A stretch of 11,094 nt of DNA from JBFYKJ01 sp041306005 (GTDB taxonomy: Archaea > Altiarchaeota > Altiarchaeia > JAFGQM01): NCBI GenBank assembly GCA_041306005.1, contig JBFYKJ010000035.1:1-11094 (forward strand), written 5' to 3'. The notes under the pieces were generated by a model that made no database searches, was not told the origin of the DNA, and was given only the letters and a program-made list of their open reading frames with translations. Below, in pieces: positions 1-5,863 of this stretch. The translations under genes and the position numbers were made by a program. Each line of letters opens with the position of its first letter. Positions within the stretch are counted from its first letter, which is position 1.

Positions 1-525
1 AACGAGGCATACATGAACACCGGGAACCAGAGGTCCGGGTCGACGCCTTACGGGGCGAACACCACGACCGAACCCGCCGGGAAAACGGCAGCCGGCAAGA
101 TGGAGCTCAAGAAGGACATAATGAAGATCTGCGTCGCGCACAATATCCCGTATGCGGCCCAAGCCTCAGCCGGCAACTGGCTCGACCTTGCTAACAAAGC
201 CGAGAAGGCCTTCAAGATAGAGGGGCCTAAATTCCTGCTCGTCTTCTCGCCCTGCACGACGCTCTGGGGCTTTAAGAGCCAGAATGCGACGGACATCGCG
301 AAGATGCTGATAGAGACCTGCGCCTGGCCGCTGTACGAAGTCGAGAACGGCGTTTACAAATTAAACTACAAGCCGGCGGCGAAGAAGCCGATGGTCGATT
401 ACCTTAAGACCCAGGACAGGTTCAAGCACCTGTTCGCGCCCGGGAATGAGGCATTCCTTGCGAATGTGCAGCAGCAGGTCGACAAGAAGTGGGATGAGCT
501 GCTGAAGCTGTGCGGGGAACAGTAA
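1..525 (+). CDS. porB: Pyruvate:ferredoxin oxidoreductase, beta subunit, C-terminal part (5' truncated by window)
   Basis: The frame is open from base 1 and stops with TAA at 523-525; the ATG at 13 is internal, because the preceding codons read N-E-A-Y and run into MNTGNQRSGSTPYGA. NEAYMNTG followed by QRSG-TPYGA is the end of the thiamine diphosphate/Mg-binding region of PorB-type 2-oxoacid:ferredoxin oxidoreductases. It is followed by the family's usual GK...KKD, then FSPCTTLWGF and the tail WPLYEVENGVYKL...YLKTQDRFKHL. The enzyme converts pyruvate and CoA to acetyl-CoA and CO2 and reduces ferredoxin in the cytoplasm; the beta subunit carries TPP and part of the Fe-S relay. The TPP GDGD core and the first cluster cysteines lie left of the window. 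The other subunits (gamma, delta, alpha) are normally upstream. A related 2-oxoacid enzyme (VOR/IOR) is possible, but the WPLYEVENG-type tail favours PorB. Confidence 0.9.
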   Translation, partial: NEAYMNTGNQRSGSTPYGANTTTEPAGKTAAGKMELKKDIMKICVAHNIPYAAQASAGNWLDLANKAEKAFKIEGPKFLLVFSPCTTLWGFKSQNATDIAKMLIETCAWPLYEVENGVYKLNYKPAAKKPMVDYLKTQDRFKHLFAPGNEAFLANVQQQVDKKWDELLKLCGEQ

Positions 526-533
526 TCGGTCTA

Positions 534-599
534 GGGTTTTCAGTTCTGAGTTTTGGGTCCGGGGTTTTCTGGGTTTTACACTACAACCTATTGGGTTTT
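534..599 (+). terminator. T-rich region downstream of porB
   Basis: Five TTTT runs (537-540, 551-554, 565-568, 574-577, 596-599) follow the porB stop within 75 bp, four of them in GGGTTTT words. Archaeal RNA polymerase terminates at oligo-T stretches in the non-template strand, so this is a likely terminator for porB. The gene on the other strand converges here, but its own strand shows A-runs rather than T-runs. No strong stem is needed or seen. Confidence 0.5.
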
Positions 600-607
600 A
601 CACTACA
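570..607. repeat. Two copies of a 16-bp direct repeat in a convergent spacer
   Basis: TGGGTTTTACACTACA occurs exactly at 570-585 and 592-607, a period of 22 bp. It lies between the 3' ends of porB (+) and the membrane-protein gene (-). Two copies are too few for a CRISPR array, and there is no palindromic repeat character. A local tandem duplication is the simplest explanation. Confidence 0.75.
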
Positions 608-612
608 GGTGT

Positions 613-1131
613 TTATTTCTTCCCCCTCTTCTCGAACATCTCGCACGCCCCGCAGCCCAGTTGCCGTTGCTTGCAGTACTTGCAGGCGAAGGCGCCGTGG
701 ATGGCCGCGTTGCCTATGAAGTAGAACGGCACCAGTACTGCCAGCACTATAAGCAGCGCCCAGTCGAATCTTGTCAGCAGCTGCACGACGCCTCCGACAA
801 TCGGCATGAACGCCACTATGAACGACGGGACGAACATCATCCAAGTGACCTTCTTTGAGAACACTTCGGGGCGCGTTCCCTTCTTCATGAATTTGGCGCA
901 GAGCCAGCCCTTGCCGCAAAAGCAGGTCTTGCCGTAGTAATGGCAGTTCACGCAGCCCTCCCTTAGAACAGAGAGCTCCATGAGGAAGCAGTACAGGAGG
1001 TATAGCACGCATACAAGCTGGCCGAAGCCTAGCATTATATACGCGCCCATGGCATAACAAGCTAGGTTGAATGCGTTGCCCAAGAACACGTACTTGGCTG
1101 GATAACTCTCAAACCTCTTTTCGGGTTCCAC
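613..1131 (-). CDS. Cysteine-rich four-helix membrane protein of unknown function
   Basis: This 172-aa protein has about four hydrophobic segments (roughly residues 15-33, 36-56, 97-118 and 124-147). Between the second and third is a hydrophilic loop with Cys60, 63, 70, 72 and 78 (C-x2-C-x6-C-x-C-x5-C, around NCHYYGKTCFCGKG). After the fourth comes a short tail with Cys150, 153, 160 and 163 (C-x2-C-x6-C-x2-C, around CKYCKQRQLGCGAC). If the hairpins pack normally, both cysteine clusters lie on the same face of the membrane, which suits a bound metal or Fe-S centre or disulfides; that is inference. The start is GTG (1129-1131). No Shine-Dalgarno is visible, but a TATA-like box about 25 bp upstream fits a leaderless mRNA. 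It lies 38 bp downstream of the regulator gene on the same strand and may be partly co-transcribed with it. I do not recognise a named family. Confidence 0.8.
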   Translation of the reverse strand: MEPEKRFESYPAKYVFLGNAFNLACYAMGAYIMLGFGQLVCVLYLLYCFLMELSVLREGCVNCHYYGKTCFCGKGWLCAKFMKKGTRPEVFSKKVTWMMFVPSFIVAFMPIVGGVVQLLTRFDWALLIVLAVLVPFYFIGNAAIHGAFACKYCKQRQLGCGACEMFEKRGKK

Positions 1132-1150
1132 GGGAATTTAAGACGCGGGC

Positions 1151-1158
1151 GTTAAAAA
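1151..1158 (-). promoter_or_regulatory. TATA-like box and T-run between the regulator and the membrane-protein gene
   Basis: On the minus strand this reads TTTTTAAC. Its centre is about 25 bp before the GTG at 1131, the spacing expected of an archaeal TATA box for a leaderless transcript. The same five T's lie 12-16 nt after the regulator's stop, so they could also terminate that transcript. Confidence 0.4.
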
Positions 1159-1169
1159 CGTTTGCCGCC

Positions 1170-1673
1170 TCACGGCAGCTTTATCCCGGTCAAAAGGTTG
1201 ATGTAATAGTCAAGCCTTTTTATCTCGCTCTCGAGAATGTCTATGGACCTCACCACGCGCTCCCGCTCTTCCTTTCCAAGCTCCCCAAGCCGGTTCCGGG
1301 TCTCGCCAAACTCCTCCAGCGAGCCTGAGAGCACCTTCTTGACCCGGGTCACTATGGCCTTCTTCAGTATGTCCAGCAGGCTGCCGTTCAGCTCGACGTA
1401 TAGCTTCCTGTCGCCGGCCTTCTTCACCTTCCTGACGACCTCCATTATCTCGAGGAAGTCGAGGCTGAGGGATATCATAGATGGCGAATAGCCCGTCTCG
1501 CGGGCGAGCTCGTTCAAGGACACGGATTCGCCCTTTATCAGGAGGACCGCGATTATCTGGCCGTGGAGCGGGGAGTAGCCTATCGTCTCCGCGACCTTCG
1601 CGAAGTTGTCCATGATGTCTTTTTGGACCGACTTCTCGGTTATCGGGGACTTTTCCCGGGTTTCTTTCGCCAT
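1170..1673 (-). CDS. GbsR/MarR-like winged-helix transcriptional regulator
   Basis: This 167-aa cytoplasmic protein has a DNA-binding domain at about residues 30-95. It opens with GYSPLHGQIIAVLLIKG, the hallmark of the GbsR branch of MarR-like regulators. A helix-turn-helix follows at about 50-75 (SLNELARETGYSPSMISLSL), then a wing (KVKKAGDRKLYVEL). The C-terminal half (about 98-165) is a long, charged, heptad-like helical region ending IKRLDYYINLLTGIKL, typical of a dimerisation domain. Length fits the family. The ATG at 1671-1673 has no Shine-Dalgarno but has a TATA-like box about 26 bp upstream. It is divergent from the hyf-like operon across a spacer with several palindromes, so control of that operon and of itself is a reasonable inference. 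The effector is unknown; no metal-binding cysteine cluster is present. Confidence 0.85.
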   Translation of the reverse strand: MAKETREKSPITEKSVQKDIMDNFAKVAETIGYSPLHGQIIAVLLIKGESVSLNELARETGYSPSMISLSLDFLEIMEVVRKVKKAGDRKLYVELNGSLLDILKKAIVTRVKKVLSGSLEEFGETRNRLGELGKEERERVVRSIDILESEIKRLDYYINLLTGIKLP

Positions 1674-1695
1674 TGCTGTTGCGTTTGCGGCAGAG

Positions 1696-1702
1696 AATTA
1701 AA
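1696..1702 (-). promoter_or_regulatory. TATA-like box of the regulator gene
   Basis: The minus strand reads TTTAATT, centred at about 1699, 26 bp before the A of the ATG at 1673. This is the distance from an archaeal TATA box to a transcription start, and it predicts a leaderless mRNA. A second AT-rich word (TTAAATATG on the minus strand, about 1705-1712) lies just upstream. Confidence 0.45.
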
Positions 1703-1737
1703 CGCATATTTAACAATCCAAGCGATTTAAAGGGTGA

Positions 1738-1786
1738 TGTCAAGCCCAAAGTCTCTGCCTGCTGGCGGTCGACTTTGAGCTTGACA
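1738..1786. repeat. Long inverted repeat (16-bp arms, 15 matches)
   Basis: TGTCAAGCCCAAAGTC (1738-1753) faces GACTTTGAGCTTGACA (1771-1786) across a 17-base loop, with one mismatch (C1746 opposite A1778). In a transcript of the minus strand that mismatch becomes a G-U pair, giving a continuous 16-bp helix. It lies about 65-113 bp upstream of the regulator start. Confidence 0.85.
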
Positions 1787-1789
1787 GTA

Positions 1790-1832
1790 GATTTTCCACC
1801 GAACCACCAACCAGACAGGCCCGTGGAAAATC
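1790..1832. repeat. Perfect 10-bp inverted repeat
   Basis: GATTTTCCAC (1790-1799) and GTGGAAAATC (1823-1832) are exact reverse complements, 23 bases apart. It starts only three bases after the longer hairpin at 1738-1786. Confidence 0.85.
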
Positions 1833-1863
1833 CTGATTTTTATTCTTTGAACAATAAAGTCAG
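1833..1863. repeat. Third adjacent hairpin-forming repeat
   Basis: CTGA (1833-1836) pairs with TCAG (1860-1863), and TTTATT (1839-1844) pairs with AATAAA (1853-1858), with a small internal loop. This is weaker than the two preceding repeats, but it abuts the second one directly. Confidence 0.5.
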
Positions 1864-2140
1864 CTCTGAATACAAGGGCAACTAGCGAGGCGCACCCCTC
1901 CCGTACGAGGTCACCGCGCAAGACCGATTAAGTATTCGGCATAGGCTTTGCCATGAGGGGCATCGCCACAGGGGTAAGGATGGAAACGGCGGCTTACGCT
2001 TGCGGTTTTTGTGAAGGCTTGTTCTGCATTTCCCCTGAGCCCAAGATATGCGTTCAAAACACATGCGCTAACACCTTTTACTTCAATATGGGGCTTCCGT
2101 CCGGGTTCAAGCCGCACCCGAGGAAACCTCCGCTGGGCCC

Positions 2141-2157
2141 CGGCTTTGCATAAGCCG
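2141..2157. promoter_or_regulatory. Palindrome over the expected TATA position of the hyf-like operon
   Basis: CGGCTT-TGCAT-AAGCCG is a perfect 6-bp dyad centred at 2149, about 24 bp before the hyfB ATG at 2173. The TTTGCATA inside it (2145-2152) is the only TATA-like word at the right distance for a leaderless start. A repressor bound here would block TBP, so it is a candidate operator for the divergent GbsR-like regulator. The same bases 2151-2159 can also pair with 1988-1996. Confidence 0.4.
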
Positions 2158-2172
2158 CCCTCATCCTGAAAA

Positions 2173-4119
2173 ATGCTAGGCATTCTGCTCTATCTTGGGA
2201 TTTTGCTGTTTTTGGCCGGCTCTGCGGTAGCCGTCGCAGGCGGAAAGGCGGCGCGAAGGGCCTCGATTAGCATGTTCATCGCCGGCTCCTCCTGCTTTGT
2301 TGCACTATCTGTTTCAGTCGCGGCATCGGGCGGGACTTTCACACCGCCATCCTACGATCTCGCTCCCGGGCTCTCGCTGGCAATGTCAATCGACTGGCTG
2401 TCCGCGCTCTTCATGGCTCTTGTCGCGGTGGTGTCGATAACCGCATTAGTCTATTCATTTGAGTATATCGAGGCGCACGAGGGCGGCAGGAGAAAGGACT
2501 TTTTGTGCGCGCTGACGGGCGCATTCATCCTCTCGATGCTGATGGTGCCGGCGTCGGCAAGCCTGTTCGCGTTCCTCTTCTTCTGGGAGCTGATGTCGCT
2601 CTCCTCGTTCCTCCTTGTCATGTTTGAGAGGGAGAAGGGCGAGACATCGAGGGCCGGGCTGTTTTACTTCGCGATGACGCAGCTTAGCACCGTATTCCTC
2701 TTTTTAGGGTTCCTGGCGCTTGGGCAGGCAACCGGTTCGTCTGCGATAATGCCCGGCACGGGCGCGCTCCTCGACCCTGCCGCGGCATCCGGCATCTTCA
2801 CGGCCCTTTTCATCGGATTCGGGATAAAAGCCGGCGTCATACCCTTCCACAAGTGGCTGCCATATGCCCATTCAGCCAGCCCGTCGAACATCTCCGCCCT
2901 GATGTCAGGGGTGATGATAAAGATAGCGATATATGGCATGGTGAGGTTCTTCCTCTATGTCCTCTCGCCGCAGCTCTCATGGGGCCTTGCGATACTCGCC
3001 GCAGGCTCGGTCTCCGCGCTCCTCGGCGTCATATATGCCCTAAAAGAGCACGACATAAAGAGGCTCCTTGCCTACCACAGCATAGAGAACATAGGGATAA
3101 TATTGATAAGTATTGGGCTCTCGGTCATCTTTGCGGCCTACGCGATGCCAGAAGTCGCAACGATCGCCCTCGCGGGCGCGCTCTTCCACACGGTCAACCA
3201 CGCGCTCTTCAAGAGCCTGCTCTTCATGGCCGCGGGGTCCGTCATAAATGCGACGCATACCAGGAACATGGAGGAGATGGGGGGGCTCATCAAGAGGATG
3301 CCGCGGACTGCAGCCCTGTTCTTGATAGGCGCGGTCGCCATATCGGCACTGCCGCCGCTGAACGGCTTTGTCAGCGAGCTGATGATATTCTCGGCCTTCA
3401 TGCAGGCGCACCTCCTGCAAGACCTGCCGATGACCATGGCGCTTGTCGCGTCCATGGCCGCTCTCGCCCTCACAAGCGCGCTTGCCGCGGCCTGCTTTGT
3501 CAAGGCATTCGGAATAACCTTCCTCGGGCTGCCAAGGTCTGAAAAAGCCAAGGGGGCAAAAGAGGCCGGGCTTTCCATGGTTGCGGGGCCTGCCATCGCG
3601 GCCGCGCTGTGCATATCCCTCGGCATCTTCTCATACCAGATATTCAGCCTCCTTGGCATGGATGCGCTGAAGGCGGGCATCCCGGACATGCTCCCGATAG
3701 GTGTTGTCCTACTGTTCACATGCGGACTAACCTGGGCGGCGATGAAGCTGTCATCAAACGGCGCGTGCAGGACTTATGGAACCTGGGACTGCGGATCGCG
3801 GCTCAATGAGAGGACGCAATACACCGCCTCCGGGTTCTCCCAGCCGATAACAAGGATATTCCAGCCTATTTACAGATCACGGGTCGTCAGGGAGGTCACG
3901 TTCTTTGACAAATACGGCAGCATAGTCAAGGGCGGGCACGGCGAGATCAGGCTTATGAGGTTCTTTGAGGAGGTTTTGTACATCCCTGTCGCGCGGGCCG
4001 TTGACCGAATAGCCTACAGGGTCGCGCGCCTGCAGAACGGCGACATAGACGCTTATCTGGCCTACGCGTTCCTTGCGGTGCTGGCGGTATTGGTGTTTAT
4101 CGGGGGGGCGACGATATGA
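2173..4119 (+). CDS. hyfB: Hydrogenase-4 / formate hydrogenlyase-type membrane subunit B (NuoL-like antiporter subunit)
   Basis: This 648-aa polytopic membrane protein is about the length of HyfB/HycC. Residues expected in a proton-translocating half-channel are present: Glu139 (FFWELMSLSSF), Lys219 (GFGIKAGVIPFHKW), His339/His343/Lys347 (FHTVNHALFKSLLF) and Glu402 (NGFVSELMIF). The C-terminal soluble stretch TWDCG (537-541) followed by RTQYTASGFSQPITRIFQP is diagnostic of HyfB/HycC rather than NuoL itself. It should form one distal ion-pumping module of the complex. The ATG at 2173 is preceded by GAAAA and no Shine-Dalgarno, consistent with a leaderless first gene of the operon. The downstream gene follows after 52 bp. 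All pumping residues are intact, in contrast to the degenerate redox subunits encoded later. Confidence 0.93.
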   Translation: MLGILLYLGILLFLAGSAVAVAGGKAARRASISMFIAGSSCFVALSVSVAASGGTFTPPSYDLAPGLSLAMSIDWLSALFMALVAVVSITALVYSFEYIEAHEGGRRKDFLCALTGAFILSMLMVPASASLFAFLFFWELMSLSSFLLVMFEREKGETSRAGLFYFAMTQLSTVFLFLGFLALGQATGSSAIMPGTGALLDPAAASGIFTALFIGFGIKAGVIPFHKWLPYAHSASPSNISALMSGVMIKIAIYGMVRFFLYVLSPQLSWGLAILAAGSVSALLGVIYALKEHDIKRLLAYHSIENIGIILISIGLSVIFAAYAMPEVATIALAGALFHTVNHALFKSLLFMAAGSVINATHTRNMEEMGGLIKRMPRTAALFLIGAVAISALPPLNGFVSELMIFSAFMQAHLLQDLPMTMALVASMAALALTSALAAACFVKAFGITFLGLPRSEKAKGAKEAGLSMVAGPAIAAALCISLGIFSYQIFSLLGMDALKAGIPDMLPIGVVLLFTCGLTWAAMKLSSNGACRTYGTWDCGSRLNERTQYTASGFSQPITRIFQPIYRSRVVREVTFFDKYGSIVKGGHGEIRLMRFFEEVLYIPVARAVDRIAYRVARLQNGDIDAYLAYAFLAVLAVLVFIGGATI

Positions 4120-4158
4120 GCAACCGGGGAATTATTTGGATATGGGAAGTTAACGCTT

Positions 4159-4164
4159 GGAGGG
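4159..4164 (+). promoter_or_regulatory. Shine-Dalgarno site that decides the hyfC start
   Basis: GGAGGG lies 7 bases before the ATG at 4172. It favours that ATG over the in-frame TTG at 4157, which the site itself overlaps. Confidence 0.7.
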
Positions 4165-4171
4165 CATCGAT

Positions 4172-5110
4172 ATGAACGCCTCATTCCTCATCTACGGATT
4201 CGTGAACACGCTCTTCATAATGGCAGTGTCCCCGCTCTTCATGTCGCTCATAAAGAAAGTGAAGGCGTATGCCCAGGGCAGGCGCGGGCCGCCGCTCCTG
4301 CAGGGATATTACAACCTTTTCAAGCTCCTTAAGAAGGAAAGGGTCTATTCTGAGACGTCCTCGCAGATAACGAGGATAACTCCCTACATCAGCCTGGCGT
4401 CGATGGTGGCAGCTTCGCTGTTCGTGCCCGTCATCTTCATCCCGGAAGCATATGCGGGGATAGGCAATGTCATACTCTTCTTATACCTGCTCGCACTGGG
4501 CAGGTTCTTCACAGCCCTTGCGGGCCTTGACGCAGGAAGCACGTTCGGCGGGATGGGGAGCTCAAGGGAGATGAGCCTCTCCGCGGTCGTGGAGCCGATG
4601 ACAATAATCGCGTTTGCATCACTGGCCTTCGCGCTCGGGACCGCAAACCTGCACGAGATGGCGGCACAGGTACTGGGCCAGGGAATAGAGCCCGCCCTCC
4701 TGCTGGCCGCGATACCCCTTTTCATAGCGCTCATAGCCGAGACGGCGAGGATACCCGTGGACAACCCGGAGACGCATTTGGAGCTCACAATGGTGCACGA
4801 GGCGATGATACTGGAATACTCCGGCAGGGACCTTGCGATGATGGAATTAGCCCACGCTATAAAGCAGACGCTCCTCTTGGCAGTGCTGATAAACCTGCTT
4901 TTCCCGTGGGGGCTTGCAACCGGGGTATCAGTAGCCATATTGCCCGCGATGCTGCTCTTTGTGGCCAAAGCCGGGCTCCTGTCGGCAGGGATCGGCGCTT
5001 TCGAATCCTCGATAGCCAAGATGCGGCTCTTTAACCTGCCGAACCTGTTCGCAGTGGGCTTCTTCTTCGCGGTTCTGACCGTGCTTTTGACGCTATTCAT
5101 AGGGGCCTAG
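4172..5110 (+). CDS. hyfC: Hydrogenase-4-type membrane subunit C (NuoH-like anchor)
   Basis: This 312-aa membrane protein, with about eight hydrophobic segments, is of the HyfC/HycD/NuoH family, the subunit that joins the peripheral redox arm to the membrane arm. Conserved stretches are RRGPPLLQGYYNLFKLLKKE near the N-terminus, the GSTFGGMGSSREM loop, and the acidic loop from Glu190 to Glu204 (AETARIPVDNPETHLELT) followed by MVHEAMILEYSGRDLAM. These Glu/Asp residues form the E-channel and quinone-side loop in complex I and are kept here. The start is set by GGAGGG seven bases upstream of the ATG at 4172; a TTG five codons earlier is less likely. The gene ends six bases before the GTG proposed for hyfE. 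Confidence 0.93.
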   Translation: MNASFLIYGFVNTLFIMAVSPLFMSLIKKVKAYAQGRRGPPLLQGYYNLFKLLKKERVYSETSSQITRITPYISLASMVAASLFVPVIFIPEAYAGIGNVILFLYLLALGRFFTALAGLDAGSTFGGMGSSREMSLSAVVEPMTIIAFASLAFALGTANLHEMAAQVLGQGIEPALLLAAIPLFIALIAETARIPVDNPETHLELTMVHEAMILEYSGRDLAMMELAHAIKQTLLLAVLINLLFPWGLATGVSVAILPAMLLFVAKAGLLSAGIGAFESSIAKMRLFNLPNLFAVGFFFAVLTVLLTLFIGA

Positions 5111-5115
5111 ATTGC

Positions 5116-5862
5116 GTGTTCGGAACAAATCAGAAAATGACGGGTATAACCGAGATGTCCGGGACGGCCGAAGGGCTTGTGGGGGCGCTCCTGGTGCTGG
5201 TGCTTGTCACCGGCGCCTTGATAGTGACCAGGAAGAACCTGTTCTCCCTGCTCTCGGCATACCGCCTGCAGTCGCTGCTCCTTGCGGGCGCGGCGCTATC
5301 GCTTTACGCGTTCGGCGGCGGGGTGACTCTGCTTTACCTTGCCCTCCTCACCATAGCTACAAAAGTCCTCTTCATACCCTATTTCATAGGGCGCCTGCAG
5401 GCCGGGACAAACGTGCCGCGCGACATGACGTTCCACTACCTGACGCCGATAAGGGCGATACTTGCGACGCTCGTGCTGATGTTCCTCGTCCACTTCTCGC
5501 TGTCAAGGGCGCTCGGGTGGTTCTCGGACGGCCGGCTGGCATACATGGGCGCTCTCCTGGGCATTTCGCTCGTCCTTGAGGGCATGCTCGTGACCTTCAC
5601 GAGGAAGAGGACCATGACGAAGATAATCGGCTACCTCACGATGGAAAACGGCGTCCTCCTCTTCAGCCTGTTCGTGGCCGACATACCCCTCATAATAGAG
5701 GTCCTGGCGGTGATAGACCTGATGATGATAGTCCTCCTCGCGTCGCTGCTCGCACTGGGCATGGACGCTGGCGTCGAGGGGTTCCAGGAGAGCCTGCAGA
5801 GGTTCAGGAGAGGCAATAGGGGCATGCCGGAGGAAGACGAAGAAACGGAGGTGGAAGAATAG
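5116..5862 (+). CDS. hyfE: Hydrogenase-4-type membrane subunit E (NuoK-like)
   Basis: This 248-aa protein has about seven hydrophobic segments and is of the HyfE family, the NuoK-equivalent of group-4 hydrogenases. Recognisable stretches are RKNLFSLLSAYRLQSLLLAG, TIATKVLFIPYFIGR, the KIIGYLTMENGVLLFSLF segment with the family's buried Glu (ENG), and PLIIEVLAVIDLMMIVLLAS. The C-terminus is a strongly acidic cytoplasmic tail (EEDEETEVEE). The start is uncertain: the GTG at 5116 gives the longest frame, the ATG at 5137 or 5155 would remove 7 or 13 residues, and none has a good Shine-Dalgarno. It follows hyfC by five bases and precedes hyfF by one base, which implies co-transcription and probably translational coupling. 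Confidence 0.9.
   Translation: MFGTNQKMTGITEMSGTAEGLVGALLVLVLVTGALIVTRKNLFSLLSAYRLQSLLLAGAALSLYAFGGGVTLLYLALLTIATKVLFIPYFIGRLQAGTNVPRDMTFHYLTPIRAILATLVLMFLVHFSLSRALGWFSDGRLAYMGALLGISLVLEGMLVTFTRKRTMTKIIGYLTMENGVLLFSLFVADIPLIIEVLAVIDLMMIVLLASLLALGMDAGVEGFQESLQRFRRGNRGMPEEDEETEVEE
5847..5853 (+). promoter_or_regulatory. Strong Shine-Dalgarno site for hyfF
   Basis: GGAGGTG, a near-perfect complement to the archaeal 16S rRNA tail, lies inside the end of hyfE, 10 bases before the ATG at 5864. It is the best ribosome binding site in the window. Confidence 0.75.
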
Positions 5863-5863
5863 A

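Larger units (their letters stand above)
1674..2172. other. Divergent intergenic region, about 500 bp, without a convincing gene
   Basis: The spacer lies between the regulator (-) and the hyf-like operon (+). Short open frames cross its right half on both strands (1953-2153 + and 1911-2183 -), but neither has a recognisable motif or translation signal, and the minus one runs into the hyfB start. The region instead holds a run of inverted repeats: 1738-1786, 1790-1832 and 1833-1863 in tandem, CAGGGG/CCCCTG (1969-1974/2032-2037), GGCGGCTTA/TAAGCCGCC (1988-1996/2151-2159), CGGGT/ACCCG (2102-2106/2116-2120), GAGG-AAA-CCTC (2120-2130) and CGGCTT/AAGCCG (2141-2157). It could hold operators, a structured leader or an unrecognised ncRNA. 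I found no tRNA, 5S rRNA, SRP RNA or RNase P consensus in it. Confidence 0.6.

Noticed and set aside
570..607. CRISPR-like repeat
   Set aside because: There are only two 16-bp copies with a 6-bp gap, and no spacer-repeat pattern.
1785..1797. CAGTAGATTTTCC here and CAGTAGATTTCC at 9470-9481 as a shared regulatory motif
   Set aside because: There are only two copies, with a one-base length difference and in different positional contexts. This is compatible with chance.
1981..1998. Resemblance of GGAAACGGCGGCTTAC to the 3' conserved region of RNase P RNA
   Set aside because: The matching P4 partner (AAG-T-CCG...) is not found upstream at the right distance. The only complement is 2151-2159, downstream.
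2095..2130. Possible tRNA T-arm (GGGTTCAAGCC) or RNase P-like GAGGAAA word
   Set aside because: The flanking bases do not form a 5-bp T-stem, no acceptor, anticodon or D-arm fits, and the GAGGAAAGTCC consensus of RNase P is absent.
1953..2153. 66-codon open frame on the plus strand
   Set aside because: Its composition is unlike a folded or membrane protein, it has no Shine-Dalgarno and no recognised homology, and it overlaps the same repeats.
1880..2160. SRP (7S) RNA on the minus strand (GAACCCGG and CGGAAG words, about 290 nt)
   Set aside because: The conserved GTCAGG...GGAAGG.AGCA loop core and the Alu-domain TGTAACC are missing, and the ends do not pair.
1911..2183. 90-codon open frame on the minus strand across the structured spacer
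   Set aside because: It has no recognisable motif or ribosome site, overlaps the hyfB start, and covers the inverted repeats. It looks like a chance frame in GC-rich DNA.
4384..5100. 238-codon open frame antisense to hyfC, and similar long antisense frames over hyfB, hyfF and the radical SAM gene
   Set aside because: They are shadows of the biased codon use of strongly supported genes and carry no family motifs.
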